A stretch of 64,000 bases of DNA from Mastigamoeba balamuthi (taxonomy: Eukaryota; Evosea; Mastigamoebida; Mastigamoebidae), in NCBI GenBank assembly GCA_902651635.1, contig CACRSC010000231.1:15845-79844 (forward strand). The letters run 5' to 3'. The translations under genes and the position numbers were made by a program. Within the stretch, counting starts at the first letter, position 1. Every line of letters starts with the position of its first letter. Below, piece by piece: positions 31,961 to 42,715 of this stretch. The notes under the pieces were generated by a model. The model saw nothing but the letters and a program-made list of their open reading frames with translations, was not told where the DNA came from and searched no databases.

Positions 31961-32452
31961 TATCCGCCTCCCCGATTCCAGGATCTTCGGGGAGATATTT
32001 GTGAATTTGGCGATTTGTATATCACACGCCGGGGGGAGGAGGAGGGCGCCTGGCCCAGCTAGGTCGGCCCGCCGCCGCCTTCCCCCTCGCCGAGAGATGC
32101 TCTACGCCCCTCTGCAATGCGCTGGATCGAGGGATCTCAACAAATGGTTCTGGGGTTGCTGCAAAAGGCGCTGATTTCTGTGCATTTCTTTCCACGACAA
32201 AGATCCGAAACAGAGAAGGAGCGACGTCATTTCGATCGTCATATTTCTTTCCATGAGGCGACGCGTTCCGGCCCCGACCCCTTGGTGGCGGAGGGCTGTC
32301 TATTCGGGGCCCGCCCGCCTCGTGGAGCGTGCCATCAATTGTGCCAATAGGCGGGAAATATCTCGGATAAGATTTTCCCCGGTCAGATTCTTTGCAACAC
32401 TGCCCTTTCGAAGGAAAGCGCGCGTGTGGGCTCCCGGAAATCGCTGCTGCGC
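31961..32452. other. Intergenic
   Basis: About 490 bases between the Rab stop and the phosphatase start. It contains the intron-like AT-rich words seen elsewhere (GATATCC, GGGAAATATC) but no gene. Confidence 0.45.
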
Positions 32453-35400
32453 ATGTTCAAGACGCACAGCCACGCACCCGCCGCGGCCGCCGTGGACCCC
32501 GACCGCGACATGGCGCCGGCGTCGCGCAAGAAGAAGGCATAATTCGCGATTTTCGATTCAAATCTCTCGGCTCAGAAGATATTTTTGCGCCGGCAAAATT
32601 CCAAACCGGCAGCGGTCAACTCACCCACCGACGGCGCTACCACAGGCGCGCGCAGGGACGCACGCGGCACGTTCCAAGGGCGCTACGCCGCCTCCGGCCG
32701 CCGCCGCTCGCGACGCCCCGGTTTCCGCGCCGGCGGAGATTCCGCGCAAGATCGTAGATATCTGCGCGCACGTGGCGCGCAACGAGCCTGCGCGGGAATT
32801 CCAGGTATAGATATCTTCCCACGCCCTCCCAGAAGATCCCGCAATCTCGGCCGCGGCCGCGGGAGACGGGCGTGGCCGGCCGCTGAGCCCCCCACCCCAG
32901 GCGCTGGAGGAGGAGAGCATGAGGATAGCGGACGCCGCCAAGTCGAGGACCGCTGTGGCGCGCGACGCGGCCAACGACCCGCGAAACAGATACCATGACG
33001 TGCTGCCATGTCAGTTCCCGAATCTTCTCCCCCCTCTTGTATCTTTTTCCCCCCTCGCGTATCTGCCCACGTCCGCTCACTGTCTTTTCTGTGCTTTTTC
33101 CGCTTTTCCTGGGAATTTCTGGCTGGCTGGGTCGCCTCCCAGACGACGAGACGCGGGTGGTGCTGTCGAAGCAACGAACCGAGTCGGACTACATCAACGC
33201 CAGCTGGATCTCTGTGCGTGCTGCCTCGTCTGGCTGCCGGGTGCTCTTTCCTGACGCCGGATCTGCTGTGTTATCTTGTGCCTTTGATTTGCCGGGGATC
33301 TTTTGTTGTTGTAATATCGGGAATACGGGCGTCGCAGGAGGAGGGAAAGCAGAGGGCGTACATCGCGACGCAGGCGCCGCTCGAGAGCACCGTCGTCGAC
33401 TTCTGGCGCATGGTCTGGGAGACGGAGACGCCCATCATCGTGATGCTCGAGAGCAACACCGTGCGCCCTTGCCCCCCATGCTGGCCAGCCAGCACGCGTG
33501 CAATTGTCTCTGGCCCCCCTTTTTTTGTGGACCGCCTCTGCCGCTCTCCGTTTTGTTCCGTTGGGCCACTTGCATTGGGGGGCACACGTATCCCCATCAC
33601 CTTCTTGTCTGTCTGCCATCAGCACTGCTGCTGCGGATAACAGGGGCAAGTGTCGGTTTTTCCCTCTGTTGCCTCGCTTCTGCATCGCATCTGTGTAACA
33701 GCAAGCAAGCATGACATGGATGATGTCTCCCTCATCCGCTCCACCGCTCGCTGCTCGCACTGTTGCGCGCTGAAGCCTTCTCTCCGACCTCAATTGATTT
33801 GAAAATTATGGCCAGTCGCATCACTATCACACGCAGCAGACCTCCCACCTTAAGTTACCTCGTTTGCTCCATTATTGCAATGCGTCACGTCACCGGCCAT
33901 CTGCAGCAGACCTCACACGCCCTCACCAACGCTCAATTGATTGCATTTATTTTTGCCTTGCGTCGCATCGCCACCAACACCACGATACAAATTGCTCACC
34001 TCTCGGCGTCTGTGCTGCAGGGGCGGGCGCACAAGTACTGGCCGAGCCACGTGGGGGAGACGCTGAGCTACGGGGAGCTGGGGGTGACGCTGGAGCGATC
34101 GCGGGAGATTGCCGACGGGGCCATCGTGCAGCGCGTGCTGGCGCTGCGCTGCGAGGGCGGTCGCCGCGACGTGTACCACTACCAGTACGTCGAGTGGCCC
34201 GACTACGGCGTCCCCTCGTCCACGCGCGCCATGCGCGCCTTCATCGACACCCTCTTCGACCTCCACGGCCGCCCGCCCCCGCGCCCCGACCCCGTCGCCC
34301 CTCCCCNATTTGAAAATTATGGCCAGTCGCATCACTATCACACGCAGCAGACCTCCCACCTTAAGTTACCTCGTTTGCTCCATTATTGCAATGCGTCACG
34401 TCACCGGCCATCTGCAGCAGACCTCACACGCCCTCACCAACGCTCAATTGATTGCATTTATTTTTGCCTTGCGTCGCATCGCCACCAACACCACGATACA
34501 AATTGCTCACCTCTCGGCGTCTGTGCTGCAGGGGCGGGCGCACAAGTACTGGCCGAGCCACGTGGGGGAGACGCTGAGCTACGGGGAGCTGGGGGTGACG
34601 CTGGAGCGATCGCGGGAGATTGCCGACGGGGCCATCGTGCAGCGCGTGCTGGCGCTGCGCTGCGAGGGCGGTCGCCGCGACGTGTACCACTACCAGTACG
34701 TCGAGTGGCCCGACTACGGCGTCCCCTCGTCCACGCGCGCCATGCGCGCCTTCATCGACACCCTCTTCGACCTCCACGGCCGCCCGCCCCCGCGCCCCGA
34801 CCCCGTCGCCCTCCCCTGGCCCCCGGGCGGCCGCCGCCTGCTCCCCCAGGTGCCCTGCCCCCTCTCTGCTCCCCGCCTCCCTCGCCCGCTTGTTTTTTTT
34901 TTGCTGAGCTCATTTGGTTTCTCTTTTGGTTTTTGTTTGTTTTTTTCTGGGCTGTTAAGTTGTTCCCTGCACCCTCGCCCTCGCTCGCTTGTTTTCGCGG
35001 AGCTATTTGGTTTCTCTTTTGATTTTGCTTTCTCTGGGCTGCCTTTTTTTTTCCTGCTCCCTCGTTCGTTTTTCTTTTCTTTTGTTTGTTTCCCAGGGCT
35101 GTTTGTTTTTGCTCTCTGCTCCTCGCTCTCGTATTTTCGTAGATGGGTTTCTCCTTTGCTCAGTCCGCTTTATTGCCGTTTTTCCCAAATCGTTCTGCTC
35201 CATTGTGGTGGTTTGTGCCCTTTGGATGTCTTGCGCAGGCTGGGGGGAGTACGCTCTTTGTTTATGTGTCGGGCGTGGGGGGTGTGCCCTCCAGCGATGC
35301 TCTCGTGTGTGCCGCGTTGGCCCCACAACAGTGGTTTGTTTTCTTGTTTGCTGCGCTTTCCAGGGGTCTGTGGCCAGCTGTGCTCCTCCGATGCGGCTGA

Positions 35401-35668
35401 CCCCTCCGTGTCGCAGCCCATTGTGGTACACTGCAGCGCGGGCGTAGGACGCACGGGGACGTTCATCGCGGTGATGGCTGTGGTGCAGCGCATGCTGGCG
35501 CAGGTCTCGTCCTCGCGCCCCGTCGACTTTGACGTCTTCGGGACCGTCTCGCGCATGCGGCGCGAGCGCCAGCGCATGGTGCAGCGGGCCGAGCAGTACC
35601 TGTTCGTCTACGCGGTCGTCATCGAGGAGGCCCGCGAGCTCGGCGCAGTCCCGGGCTGCCCAGGCTAG
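32453..35668 (+). CDS. Classical protein tyrosine phosphatase
   Basis: Model: join(32453..32536, 32613..32804, 32901..33009, 33143..33213, 33338..33460, 34532..34849, 35417..35668), 382 residues, all phases consistent. The N-terminus is basic and Ala/Pro-rich. The catalytic domain then runs [50 protein letters not shown], a WPD loop ([20 protein letters not shown]), the signature [13 protein letters not shown] with the nucleophilic Cys, and a Q-loop ([18 protein letters not shown]). All key catalytic residues are present, so activity is expected. It removes phosphate from phosphotyrosine in the cytosol. The sixth exon appears twice in this assembly (also at 34021-34306) because of a likely artefactual duplication; only one copy fits. 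The first intron uses a GC donor (AAG|GCATAA). Confidence 0.87.
33797..34816. repeat. Apparent direct duplication joined by a single N, probable assembly artefact
   Basis: 33797-34306 and 34308-34816 are the same sequence (about 510 bp) apart from one missing C in the last few bases, and are separated by a single N at 34307. The unit starts ATTTGAAAATTATGGCCAG and includes an intron end plus most of the phosphatase exon with the WPD loop. A real tandem duplication would put two WPD exons in a row and break the gene; overlapping contig ends joined with one N explain it better. Confidence 0.9.
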
Positions 35669-36289
35669 TCGCTCGCTCTCCCCTCATTTTGCACCCTCTC
35701 CACCCGAATTCCTCGATTCTCTCGATTCTGTTCTGATTCCTGTTGTCTGGCAGAGGTACGGGTGCATTCGGCCCAACAACAACAGCAGAGAGAACCAGCG
35801 GCGCCGGCGCAGTAGTAACAATAGCGAATTGGACTCTTTTGGTACCAGTACACCCACACGTGGCACCCACCCCGCTCGCAAGACACTCCCCCGACTCTTC
35901 CGAGCTCAGCAGCTGCGTTGTTTCCTCAGCTCTCGTCCCCTCCAATGCGCCCAAGGTCCGCTTCGGCACGCGCCCTTATACCTGCCCCCCCCCCCCTCCC
36001 TCTCCTCGCCAGCATGGTGAGTGCTGTGCGCTGCCCATGAAGAGCTGAGCTTGCTGCCCTTGTGCTGGGGCTAACTAGGTGGCAGCACTGGGCTCGTCCT
36101 GTCCGCTCCCTCGCTGCAAGCAGCTCAGGTACTGTTTTGGAGTGCCCACTCGTGCCCAGAGTGACGTTAAGGACAGGGGGTCCCTGGGTGTAGCCGTGGG
36201 TGGCGTCTACCCTTGTGCAGTGTGTCCCATGCGAGGCAGAGTGCTCACCTGCAACCTGTAGTGTCGAAGGTGGCTCGTCCCAGTTGTCG
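35669..36289. other. Intergenic
   Basis: No gene recognised between the phosphatase stop and the pseudogene to its right. A C-rich tract lies near 35980-36000. Confidence 0.45.
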
Positions 36290-36561
36290 CGAGGTCAAGG
36301 GGGTCGGGGGCTCGGGAAGGGCTCCGTTGACCGCCTGCCAACAGAATGCGCCTGCGACAAGTGAAGCGAGGACCGCCAGAGGCCCCCCGTTGTCCGCCAG
36401 GTCGTCCTGCAGCGGCACCTCACTCGCAACGTTGCCCACGACAGCCCTGCCGCCAAAGACCACCTCGCAGGGGGGGGCTCCTCTAGTATGCACGTCCATG
36501 TGCTCTAGAGTTCGAGACCACGTGCCTTCCAAGCAGGGACGGCCAGCCACTGCTCCAGCCG

Positions 36562-36612
<51 letters not shown>

Positions 36613-36613
36613 N

Positions 36614-36687
<74 letters not shown>

Positions 36688-36870
36688 TCCTGCGTTGGTT
36701 TGCATGTCAGTGGGTGAGGCAGGACGTCGTTGGTGCACGAGCTCAGCCTCACCGTGACCCTCTCGACATTGAATTCGTCCTCTGAGATGAACCTCCTGGT
36801 GCTGATGACTGAGCCTCCGAAGGCCAGGTCATTCCCTCTGCAGAGCAGAGGGCGCTCGAATGACCAAGGC
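36290..36870 (-). pseudogene. Broken copy of the HExxH protein gene
   Basis: Two blocks on the minus strand match the intact gene at 38361-39567. Near 36730-36860 it reads FGGSVISTRRFISEDEFNVE then RVTVRLSS, against FGGAVVGTRRFTTEDEFVVE then KVTLRGVD. Near 36380-36430 it reads QDDLADNGGPLAVLAS, against QDDLADNSGPLAVLVH. The order is preserved with a TA microsatellite where the intron would be. The HEVAH exon portion and the C-terminus are missing, so this is a truncated duplicate of a host gene. Confidence 0.75.
36564..36685. repeat. (TA)n microsatellite with an internal N
   Basis: An uninterrupted run of TA dinucleotides about 120 bp long, with one N at 36613. The N probably marks another contig join inside simple sequence, so the true repeat length is unknown. 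Confidence 0.97.
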
Positions 36871-38360
36871 CCTCGGGGGCAGGTGGGCGTCACCACTCCA
36901 CGGACTCGAACTCGCCAGCTCGCCACTCGCCATGCCATGGGGGAACACCTACAGCATTTATGGGCCAATGCACAGATCGTGCCCACGAACCCTGGGCGAG
37001 CCAGCCTCTCGAAGTGGTCGCACACACATGGCCCAGGGTCTATGCGCAGGGGCAGAAACAGTTGATCTGATGAGATTCGAAAGAGTGTGATTCACACAGA
37101 TAGGAAGCCAAGAAATTCCGCGCACTGAGAGGAGCTGGGAGCCTCTACAAGAGAATAGGTGGCACAGTAGCCATCTGCTGCCTTCTTGCCGGCTCCCCTC
37201 ATCGCTGTTGGTACCCTGGTCACATGTATTGCCCTCGGGCTATCGCTGGGGCACATAACGCCCTCCGTACTGCCAGGAGTGCACGAAATCTCACTCATGG
37301 AGAATTCACAGCATAGTTGATAGATCACCACGCTCATTGATACAAAGCCAGAGCTGTACGTGTACAAATTTGGAATGTTGTTATCAGCAGTTGCTGTGAT
37401 GGTCGGTGTGCATTGCCTGCATTTCATCATTCTGGTTCCTCTGTTCAATGATGGAAGGCCAGGACTAGGGTGTATGACAGCACTCAACATCATCGAAGTG
37501 CTGCTGATAGTTATCATGCTGTGTGCTGCCTCTTATCAACATCCCTGACTACAAATATCACAGACTGTTCATTCTAATTCCTGATATACCTGTAGCAGGC
37601 TTAGAGGGCAGGGCCAGTTTTCCCTTCAATTGTAGCAATGCACCTACCAACAGCAGCAATCGGTGTGTCTCTGATAGCTCATTCTCAGATGATTCTTCAG
37701 GTGTTGATCTTTGCACAGTGTTATCTTACAGTTTTTGGCCTTCAACATCTCTACAGATATTACTGCCATGTCATATCTCCGTCTCTGAAGAGTGATGTCT
37801 CATCGGTGGACTTATTGTCGTTTGGGTGTGACGAAATCCTATTCTCTTGCCATAGTGGTGCTCTGTTTTGTATTCTCATTCTCTTGGTCCGACACACGGA
37901 AAAACTGCTATGAGTGGATGTGCATCTTTCCTCTTTTTCTTGTGACAACCTTCTATACATGACATCAGGATCACCCAGAAGTACAGGCTATTTATCGCAG
38001 ACTACACAACAAGGGAAACAGAGCCATCCTAGCTTCAATTGAAAAAGTGCTGAACTGCAACTCCACAGTGAAATCCACAGACAGTGTCCACTGAAAGCAT
38101 GACAATAAGCACCAACAACATTGCCGTGCAGTATGGGAGGAAAGATGTTTCATGTGCTTCCGGAAACAGTTGATCTCTTTACAATGAATCAGTGGCAAAC
38201 ATATGACACTTGATTGTGAGAGGGTCATAAGACACAAGAATTTCAGTAGCACTCAATCTGCCAGAGATGATGATGGCAGAGCTTCTGTCAGCCGTCACTG
38301 ACAACTCAAGAAGAGCATAAAAACGATGTTGGATGAAGACACTTTTCTCGTGCCAAACGA
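36871..38360. other. AT-richer stretch with membrane-like frames, unresolved
   Basis: From about 37080 the composition shifts toward A and T until about 38340. On the plus strand 37330-37545 encodes ITTLIDTKPELYVYKFGMLL followed by hydrophobic runs (SAVAVMVGVHCLHFIILVPL and TALNIIEVLLIVIML), and 37638-37913 encodes another hydrophobic frame (IGVSLIAHSQMILQVLIFAQ). These could be exons of a multi-pass membrane protein, intact or decayed, but I found no phase-consistent splicing and no family match. A DNA-transposon origin is also possible. Confidence 0.35.
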
Positions 38361-39567
38361 CTAGCCAAAAGGCACAGTGCCCACATCAGATGCATTGAGC
38401 AGCACGATGCGCTCTGCTGTGTAGTAGAACACACGCAGCAGCAGAGAGCTGTAGTCCCGAGGAACTTTGAAGTGCTCGTGCAGACGGTACTTCTTCTCGT
38501 AGGACGCGTATGGCGGAATGGAGTACATCTGGAGCGGTGCCGAGACGAGCACGCGCCCAACAACACGGCCGCCGACAACCAGGGCCCGCATGCGAGCAAT
38601 CAGTACCGATTTCGAAGAGTTCACGTGCACGAGGACAGCCAGCGGCCCGCTGTTGTCAGCCAGGTCGTCCTGTGGGAGAAGGATTTCCTGGGAAGAGGAC
38701 GACATGTTGCAGAGCTTCACGACAAGCTCGATGTCCTTGTGCTGTGGGCCCCTCTTGAGAACTGGGTGGGAATGCAGATAGTCAATAGGAATGGGGGTCT
38801 CACCTCGCTGACCTCCACCCTGCCGTCCAACTTGATCTCGTACGGTGGCTCCTCCTCCGAGCGCCTGTGGACACTCCTCGTGATCTCCTCCCCACGTGCC
38901 TCCCACACGGGTACAGTGAGCCACCCACGCAGTTGGCTCTGCCTGCTTGCGTGATCAGCAGAGGACTGCAGAATGACGGAGGTGTACGTCAGGTCCACTC
39001 CTCTGAGCGTGACCTTCTCAACGACGAACTCGTCCTCTGTGGTGAACCTCCGCGTACCGACAACGGCGCCCCCGAAGGCCCCGGCCTCCCAGATGTACCC
39101 CGCGTCGAAGAGCATCCGCGCGAAGGGTACGGACCCGGGAGGCGCGCTCGCGTTCCACGCGTCGGGCTCCCCGTAGCGGAAGGCGTACAGCTTCGTGTGG
39201 GCCACCTCGTGGCAGAACGTCGCGAACAGCATGAACCTCGCCTCCGCCTCCCTCTATGTGTTGGCATCAGCACGAGTGCCCGCGAGCAGAAGGCGGAGAG
39301 GACGGTGTGTCTTACGGGGTGGCGGGAGAGGCACTGGCAGCAGAGGCTCGCGTGGAGAGTGATGCCGCGCGACTCACTCTCGCCCCAGGCCCCGCCCCCG
39401 AGAGTCTGCGCCCTGAGCGAGGTGTCGCGGGCGATGATCTCCAGGTGCTCGCGCAGCACGGCGGGGTCGTCGGTGCTGTCGTCGAACCTGCGGAACGTGC
39501 TCACGAACCCGGGGCTCTCGCGGATCAACCTCTCGAACAGTCCACGGACCCACGTGAGAGGCTCCAT
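38361..39567 (-). CDS. HExxH-motif protein of unknown family
   Basis: Model: complement(join(38361..38753, 38804..39253, 39316..39567)), 364 residues; junctions are all phase 0. The start at 39567 (MEPLTWVRGLFERLIRESPG) is the first ATG, but the frame stays open upstream, so a signal peptide exon may be missing. Exon 2 has FATFCHEVAHTKLYAFRYGE, an HExxH zinc-binding motif of the gluzincin/metzincin kind, with several Glu and His candidates after it. The rest is beta-strand rich: FGGAVVGTRRFTTEDEFVVE, KVTLRGVDLTYTSVIL, SGPLAVLVHVNSSK, VLVSAPLQMYS. I do not recognise the family. A peptidase activity is possible but rests only on the motif. A truncated paralogue lies 1.5 kb to the left on the same strand, so the gene duplicates locally. 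Confidence 0.7.
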
Positions 39568-40109
39568 GTCCCCTGTTGAGAGTAGAGCGCCTGCGCACAG
39601 AAGCGAGAGATAAATCAACTGAAGTTGTCGGATATCAGCCCCCGAGAACCTGCCGGGCAGGAATCTCCGTGATTGGCGCCCAAGACACGCCCATCACCTC
39701 TGATCAGGGCCCTTCACAGTACCCGCGATGCGGCGCGTGCATGCAACATCAAGCAGGGAGGCAATCGCGATCATCGTCTTGCCTTGCGCGGGCAATCGGA
39801 GGGAGTATTTCACAGCGGTGCTGTAGCAAAATAAGATCCAAGTGGGACTGAGCTGTCGGTGGCAGCCCAGCCTGGTCCGCCAGTCCTAGGGGGGGGCCAA
39901 CTCGCGCACAGACCGAGAGAGAGAGAGCAGAGCATCTGCGCTGAGACAACAAAAGGGGGAAAGCACTGTTTGCTTTCTTGCCGCGGGTGTGGGGGGGAGA
40001 GGAGGAGGAGAGGCAGTCAGTGCAGAGCAGAGAGGCCAAAGAGGGGGAGGAGATGGGCCCCAACAGACAGACAGTGTTGCCTCCCCTCTCTGCTCAGCAG
40101 CTCCGAGGC
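39568..40109. other. Intergenic
   Basis: About 540 bases between the HExxH gene 5' end and the severin stop. Purine-rich GAGAGAGAG at about 39920 and no recognisable gene. Confidence 0.45.
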
Positions 40110-41977
40110 TCAGAGGCCGAAGGCGGTGTCCCAGAAGTACTGGCTCTCGTGGCCCGAGAGGACGCGGGAGAGGGGCGTCTGCGGGGGCATGTTGTGCTGC
40201 TTGATGTACTCCTCGGCGTAGCGCATGCCCTTGCGGCGCTCCTGCACGCTGGCCTTGGCCCCGATCCACGCGAAGACCTCGCGGCCGAGGTCGACGACGA
40301 AGACGTCGTTCTGGTCGAGCGCCGAGCGCACGACGGCCTTGTCCTCGGCCACCTTGCTCATCGCCAGCTTCCCCGACGCGTCGCTCAGCCTCCACAGCTG
40401 CCTGTGCGTCACGCCGCGCTCGAACGTCAGGTCGTCGCCGCCCGCGGCCGCCGGGCTGATCTTGCCGCTGCCGAGCACTTTGGTCCACTCCTCGGGGTAC
40501 TTGGCGTCGGCCTCCTCGAAGACGACCACCACAGGCCGCCCGCTCCGCTCGCTGTCGATCTCGCGGCACAGCTCGGCCGCCTTGCCGCGCTCCAGGGCGC
40601 CGCTCTGGCGGCCGTTGAACTGCACGAGCGTCAGGCCCAGGTCCAGGATGAAGACGTCGCCGCTGTTGACGCTCGCCAGCGCCAGCGGCACCTCCTGCAG
40701 CCGCACGTGCTTCTTGCCCTTGAGCTGCAGCAGACGCGGCGCGTAGTTGGTCGGCCCCACGTGCACGAACCCGCTGTCGATCCCTCCCTGGCGGCCGTCG
40801 CTTTGAGTACCGTTTTGTGTGTCGTGTTTGTTTTTGGTGTGTTGTTCCGTATTTTGTTGTGTTGGCTTTTTTGTTGTTGTTTTCCTCTGCTGGGCGAAAA
40901 TTGTGTAAATTGCTCACCTCGAGGATGCGGATGCCGGACTTGAAGTAGCCCAGGAAGAGGGGCGACTCGTAGTTCATGACCTCGCGGTGCTGGATGGGCG
41001 CGCCTCCGAGCTGCGGGGTGGGGGGAAACGCGGCAGAAAAACGCGGGGGGCGGGTGTCAGAAAACCCGGGCTCGTTGGAGGTGCTCGATTCGGGCAAAAT
41101 CAACGCGGCCAAAAAACGGTAATGCCGGAAAACGTGAAAACCGCGGGGGGCGCGAGAGCAGCGCACGAAGTCGTCGAGCTCGACGGTCTTGTAGGCGGCG
41201 GTGCCGGCCTCGTCCTGCGTCGTGTACTGCCCCAGCCAGAAGTGCACTGCGGAACCCGTCGTCCAACACGTCAGCGCTGACATCAGCAGCGGGCGGGAGG
41301 GGCAGAGAAAAAAGGCGGGGAGGGGCGGCTGTGCCCGCACCGTCCCAGGGAGGGCGTCGGTGTTGGCGGCCTTCTTGTAGGTGTGCAGCACGATGTACGA
41401 GTCGCCCGAGTAGAAGAGGCCTGCCGGGCGGAAGAGAGTGAGGTGGGACCCGTCGTCAGCAGAGGAACGAACAGTACAGGCGATTCGAGAAAAAACCAAG
41501 TGCGCGGCAGGCAGCCCAGCCCACAGCGCAGAGTCACACACATACCCCGAGGAGGGAAAACCACAGAGGCCGCGCACCGTAGGTGTTCTGCGGGACCGAG
41601 ACCACCCTGAACTTCTCGATGCGCCAGATCTGCAGGCCCCTGCGGGGTGCCACGCGCGGGTGGGCGGTCAGCGAGGGCGAGAGCCGGACAGGCGAGCAGC
41701 GAAACACGCAACATTTTCAAAAAGTCGGTTGCGGGGAATAAAAAAACACAAGTCGGAATAAAAATAGGGCGAGGGACGAGGCGAGGGCTGCTGGCCCCGA
41801 GCTGAGGCCTCGTGGGCCCCAGCAGGTGTCGGAGGGGGAGTGGGCGTACGGGGCACGGCCGGCCTCCTTCCACGAGGGCTCGCAGTTGGCGGCGGCGAGG
41901 CGGACGTTCTTCTCGAGCTCGGTGCCGAGGTTGGCGATGTTGGTGAGGCTGATGTCGAGCTGCTTGTGCTTGAGCAT
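40110..41977 (-). CDS. sevA: Severin/fragmin, Ca2+-dependent actin-severing protein
   Basis: Exons: complement(join(40110..40787, 40918..41010, 41167..41246, 41341..41420, 41578..41639, 41850..41977)). The N-terminus MLKHKQLDISLTNIANLGTE follows Dictyostelium severin (MIKNRKLDIT...). Three gelsolin repeats are visible: GLQIWRIEKFRVVSV with SGDSYIVLHTYKK and DEAGTAAYKTVELDDF in repeat 1; GFVHVGPTNYAPRLLQLKG and SGDVFILDLGLTLVQFNG in repeat 2; LWRLSDASGKLAMSKVAEDK and DVFVVDLGREVFAWIGA in repeat 3. Severin cuts and caps actin filaments in response to calcium. The junction between the exons ending 41341 and starting 41246 is out of phase by one: the conserved ALPWD-x-HF block reads ALPGT here, as if one base were missing next to a CCC run. 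A sequence error is the likely reason, since the rest is intact. Confidence 0.9.
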
Positions 41978-42715
41978 GGCTGGTTGGCTTGCTGGGTGCG
42001 TGTTGGACGGCTTCTGTTATACTCTGAGGGCGTTGCACACGAAATGAAATCCGGAGCGCCTAACGACGGATATTGCGGCCCCGGGCGTGACGTGTGCACC
42101 AAAGTGCAGTTTGTCGGGCGTTGGCGATGGTCTCGGAACATCAACACCGGTACTGGTGTTGTGCACATTACCGCCCGTGCGACACGTGTCCTCGGGCCCC
42201 CCACCCGAGACGCGTCTTCTCTGACGTCCCTCCCCTGCGCCCGGGGCCATCCGCCGCGTCCCCGCCGCTCCTCCCCGGGGCACGGGCTCCTCCTCCCTCC
42301 AGTGGTGTGGCGGAGGACGCAGTCTTGCCGCTGGACGCCCTGCCAGGCGAGTGGGAGCCCTGCCAGCAGTCTCAGGAGTTTCCGGGGTTCGTTTTCGACG
42401 TGTTGCACACAGAAGGGGGTCGTTCACTGTCGTATTCAGTCGAGACGCGCTGGTGCTGGATGTTCGCTCGGGCACGAGGGATATTCGCACCTGGCGGACT
42501 GGACTACTCAGGCAAAAAGGGAACGCGTTGGGGTATGTTTGGTTTGGGTCCTCTCGCTCTGTGCTGTTCGTTGTTTGTTGTTTGTTCCTATCGACAGTTG
42601 CTGGTCTTGGGAGTGCGAGAGGAGGCCTCTGTGGCTGCCCCCTCAGACGAGGGCTGGAGGGGCGCGGGAGCGAGGGGCGGTCAGCCCCTGGGGGTGCTCC
42701 GGTGTGGCCGAGACA
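41978..42715. other. Intergenic
   Basis: About 740 bases between the severin start and the stop of the perilipin-like gene, both on the minus strand. It should hold the severin promoter. Plus-strand open frames here lack protein character. Confidence 0.45.

Noticed and set aside
34021-34306. A second WPD-loop exon as evidence for a two-domain phosphatase
   Set aside because: It is identical to the next copy and joined by a single N; a real duplicated domain would have diverged and would carry its own signature exon.
39886-41577. Long minus-strand frame of 563 residues over severin
   Set aside because: It reads through introns and switches to an Arg/Ala-rich shadow frame; only its parts that match gelsolin repeats are real.
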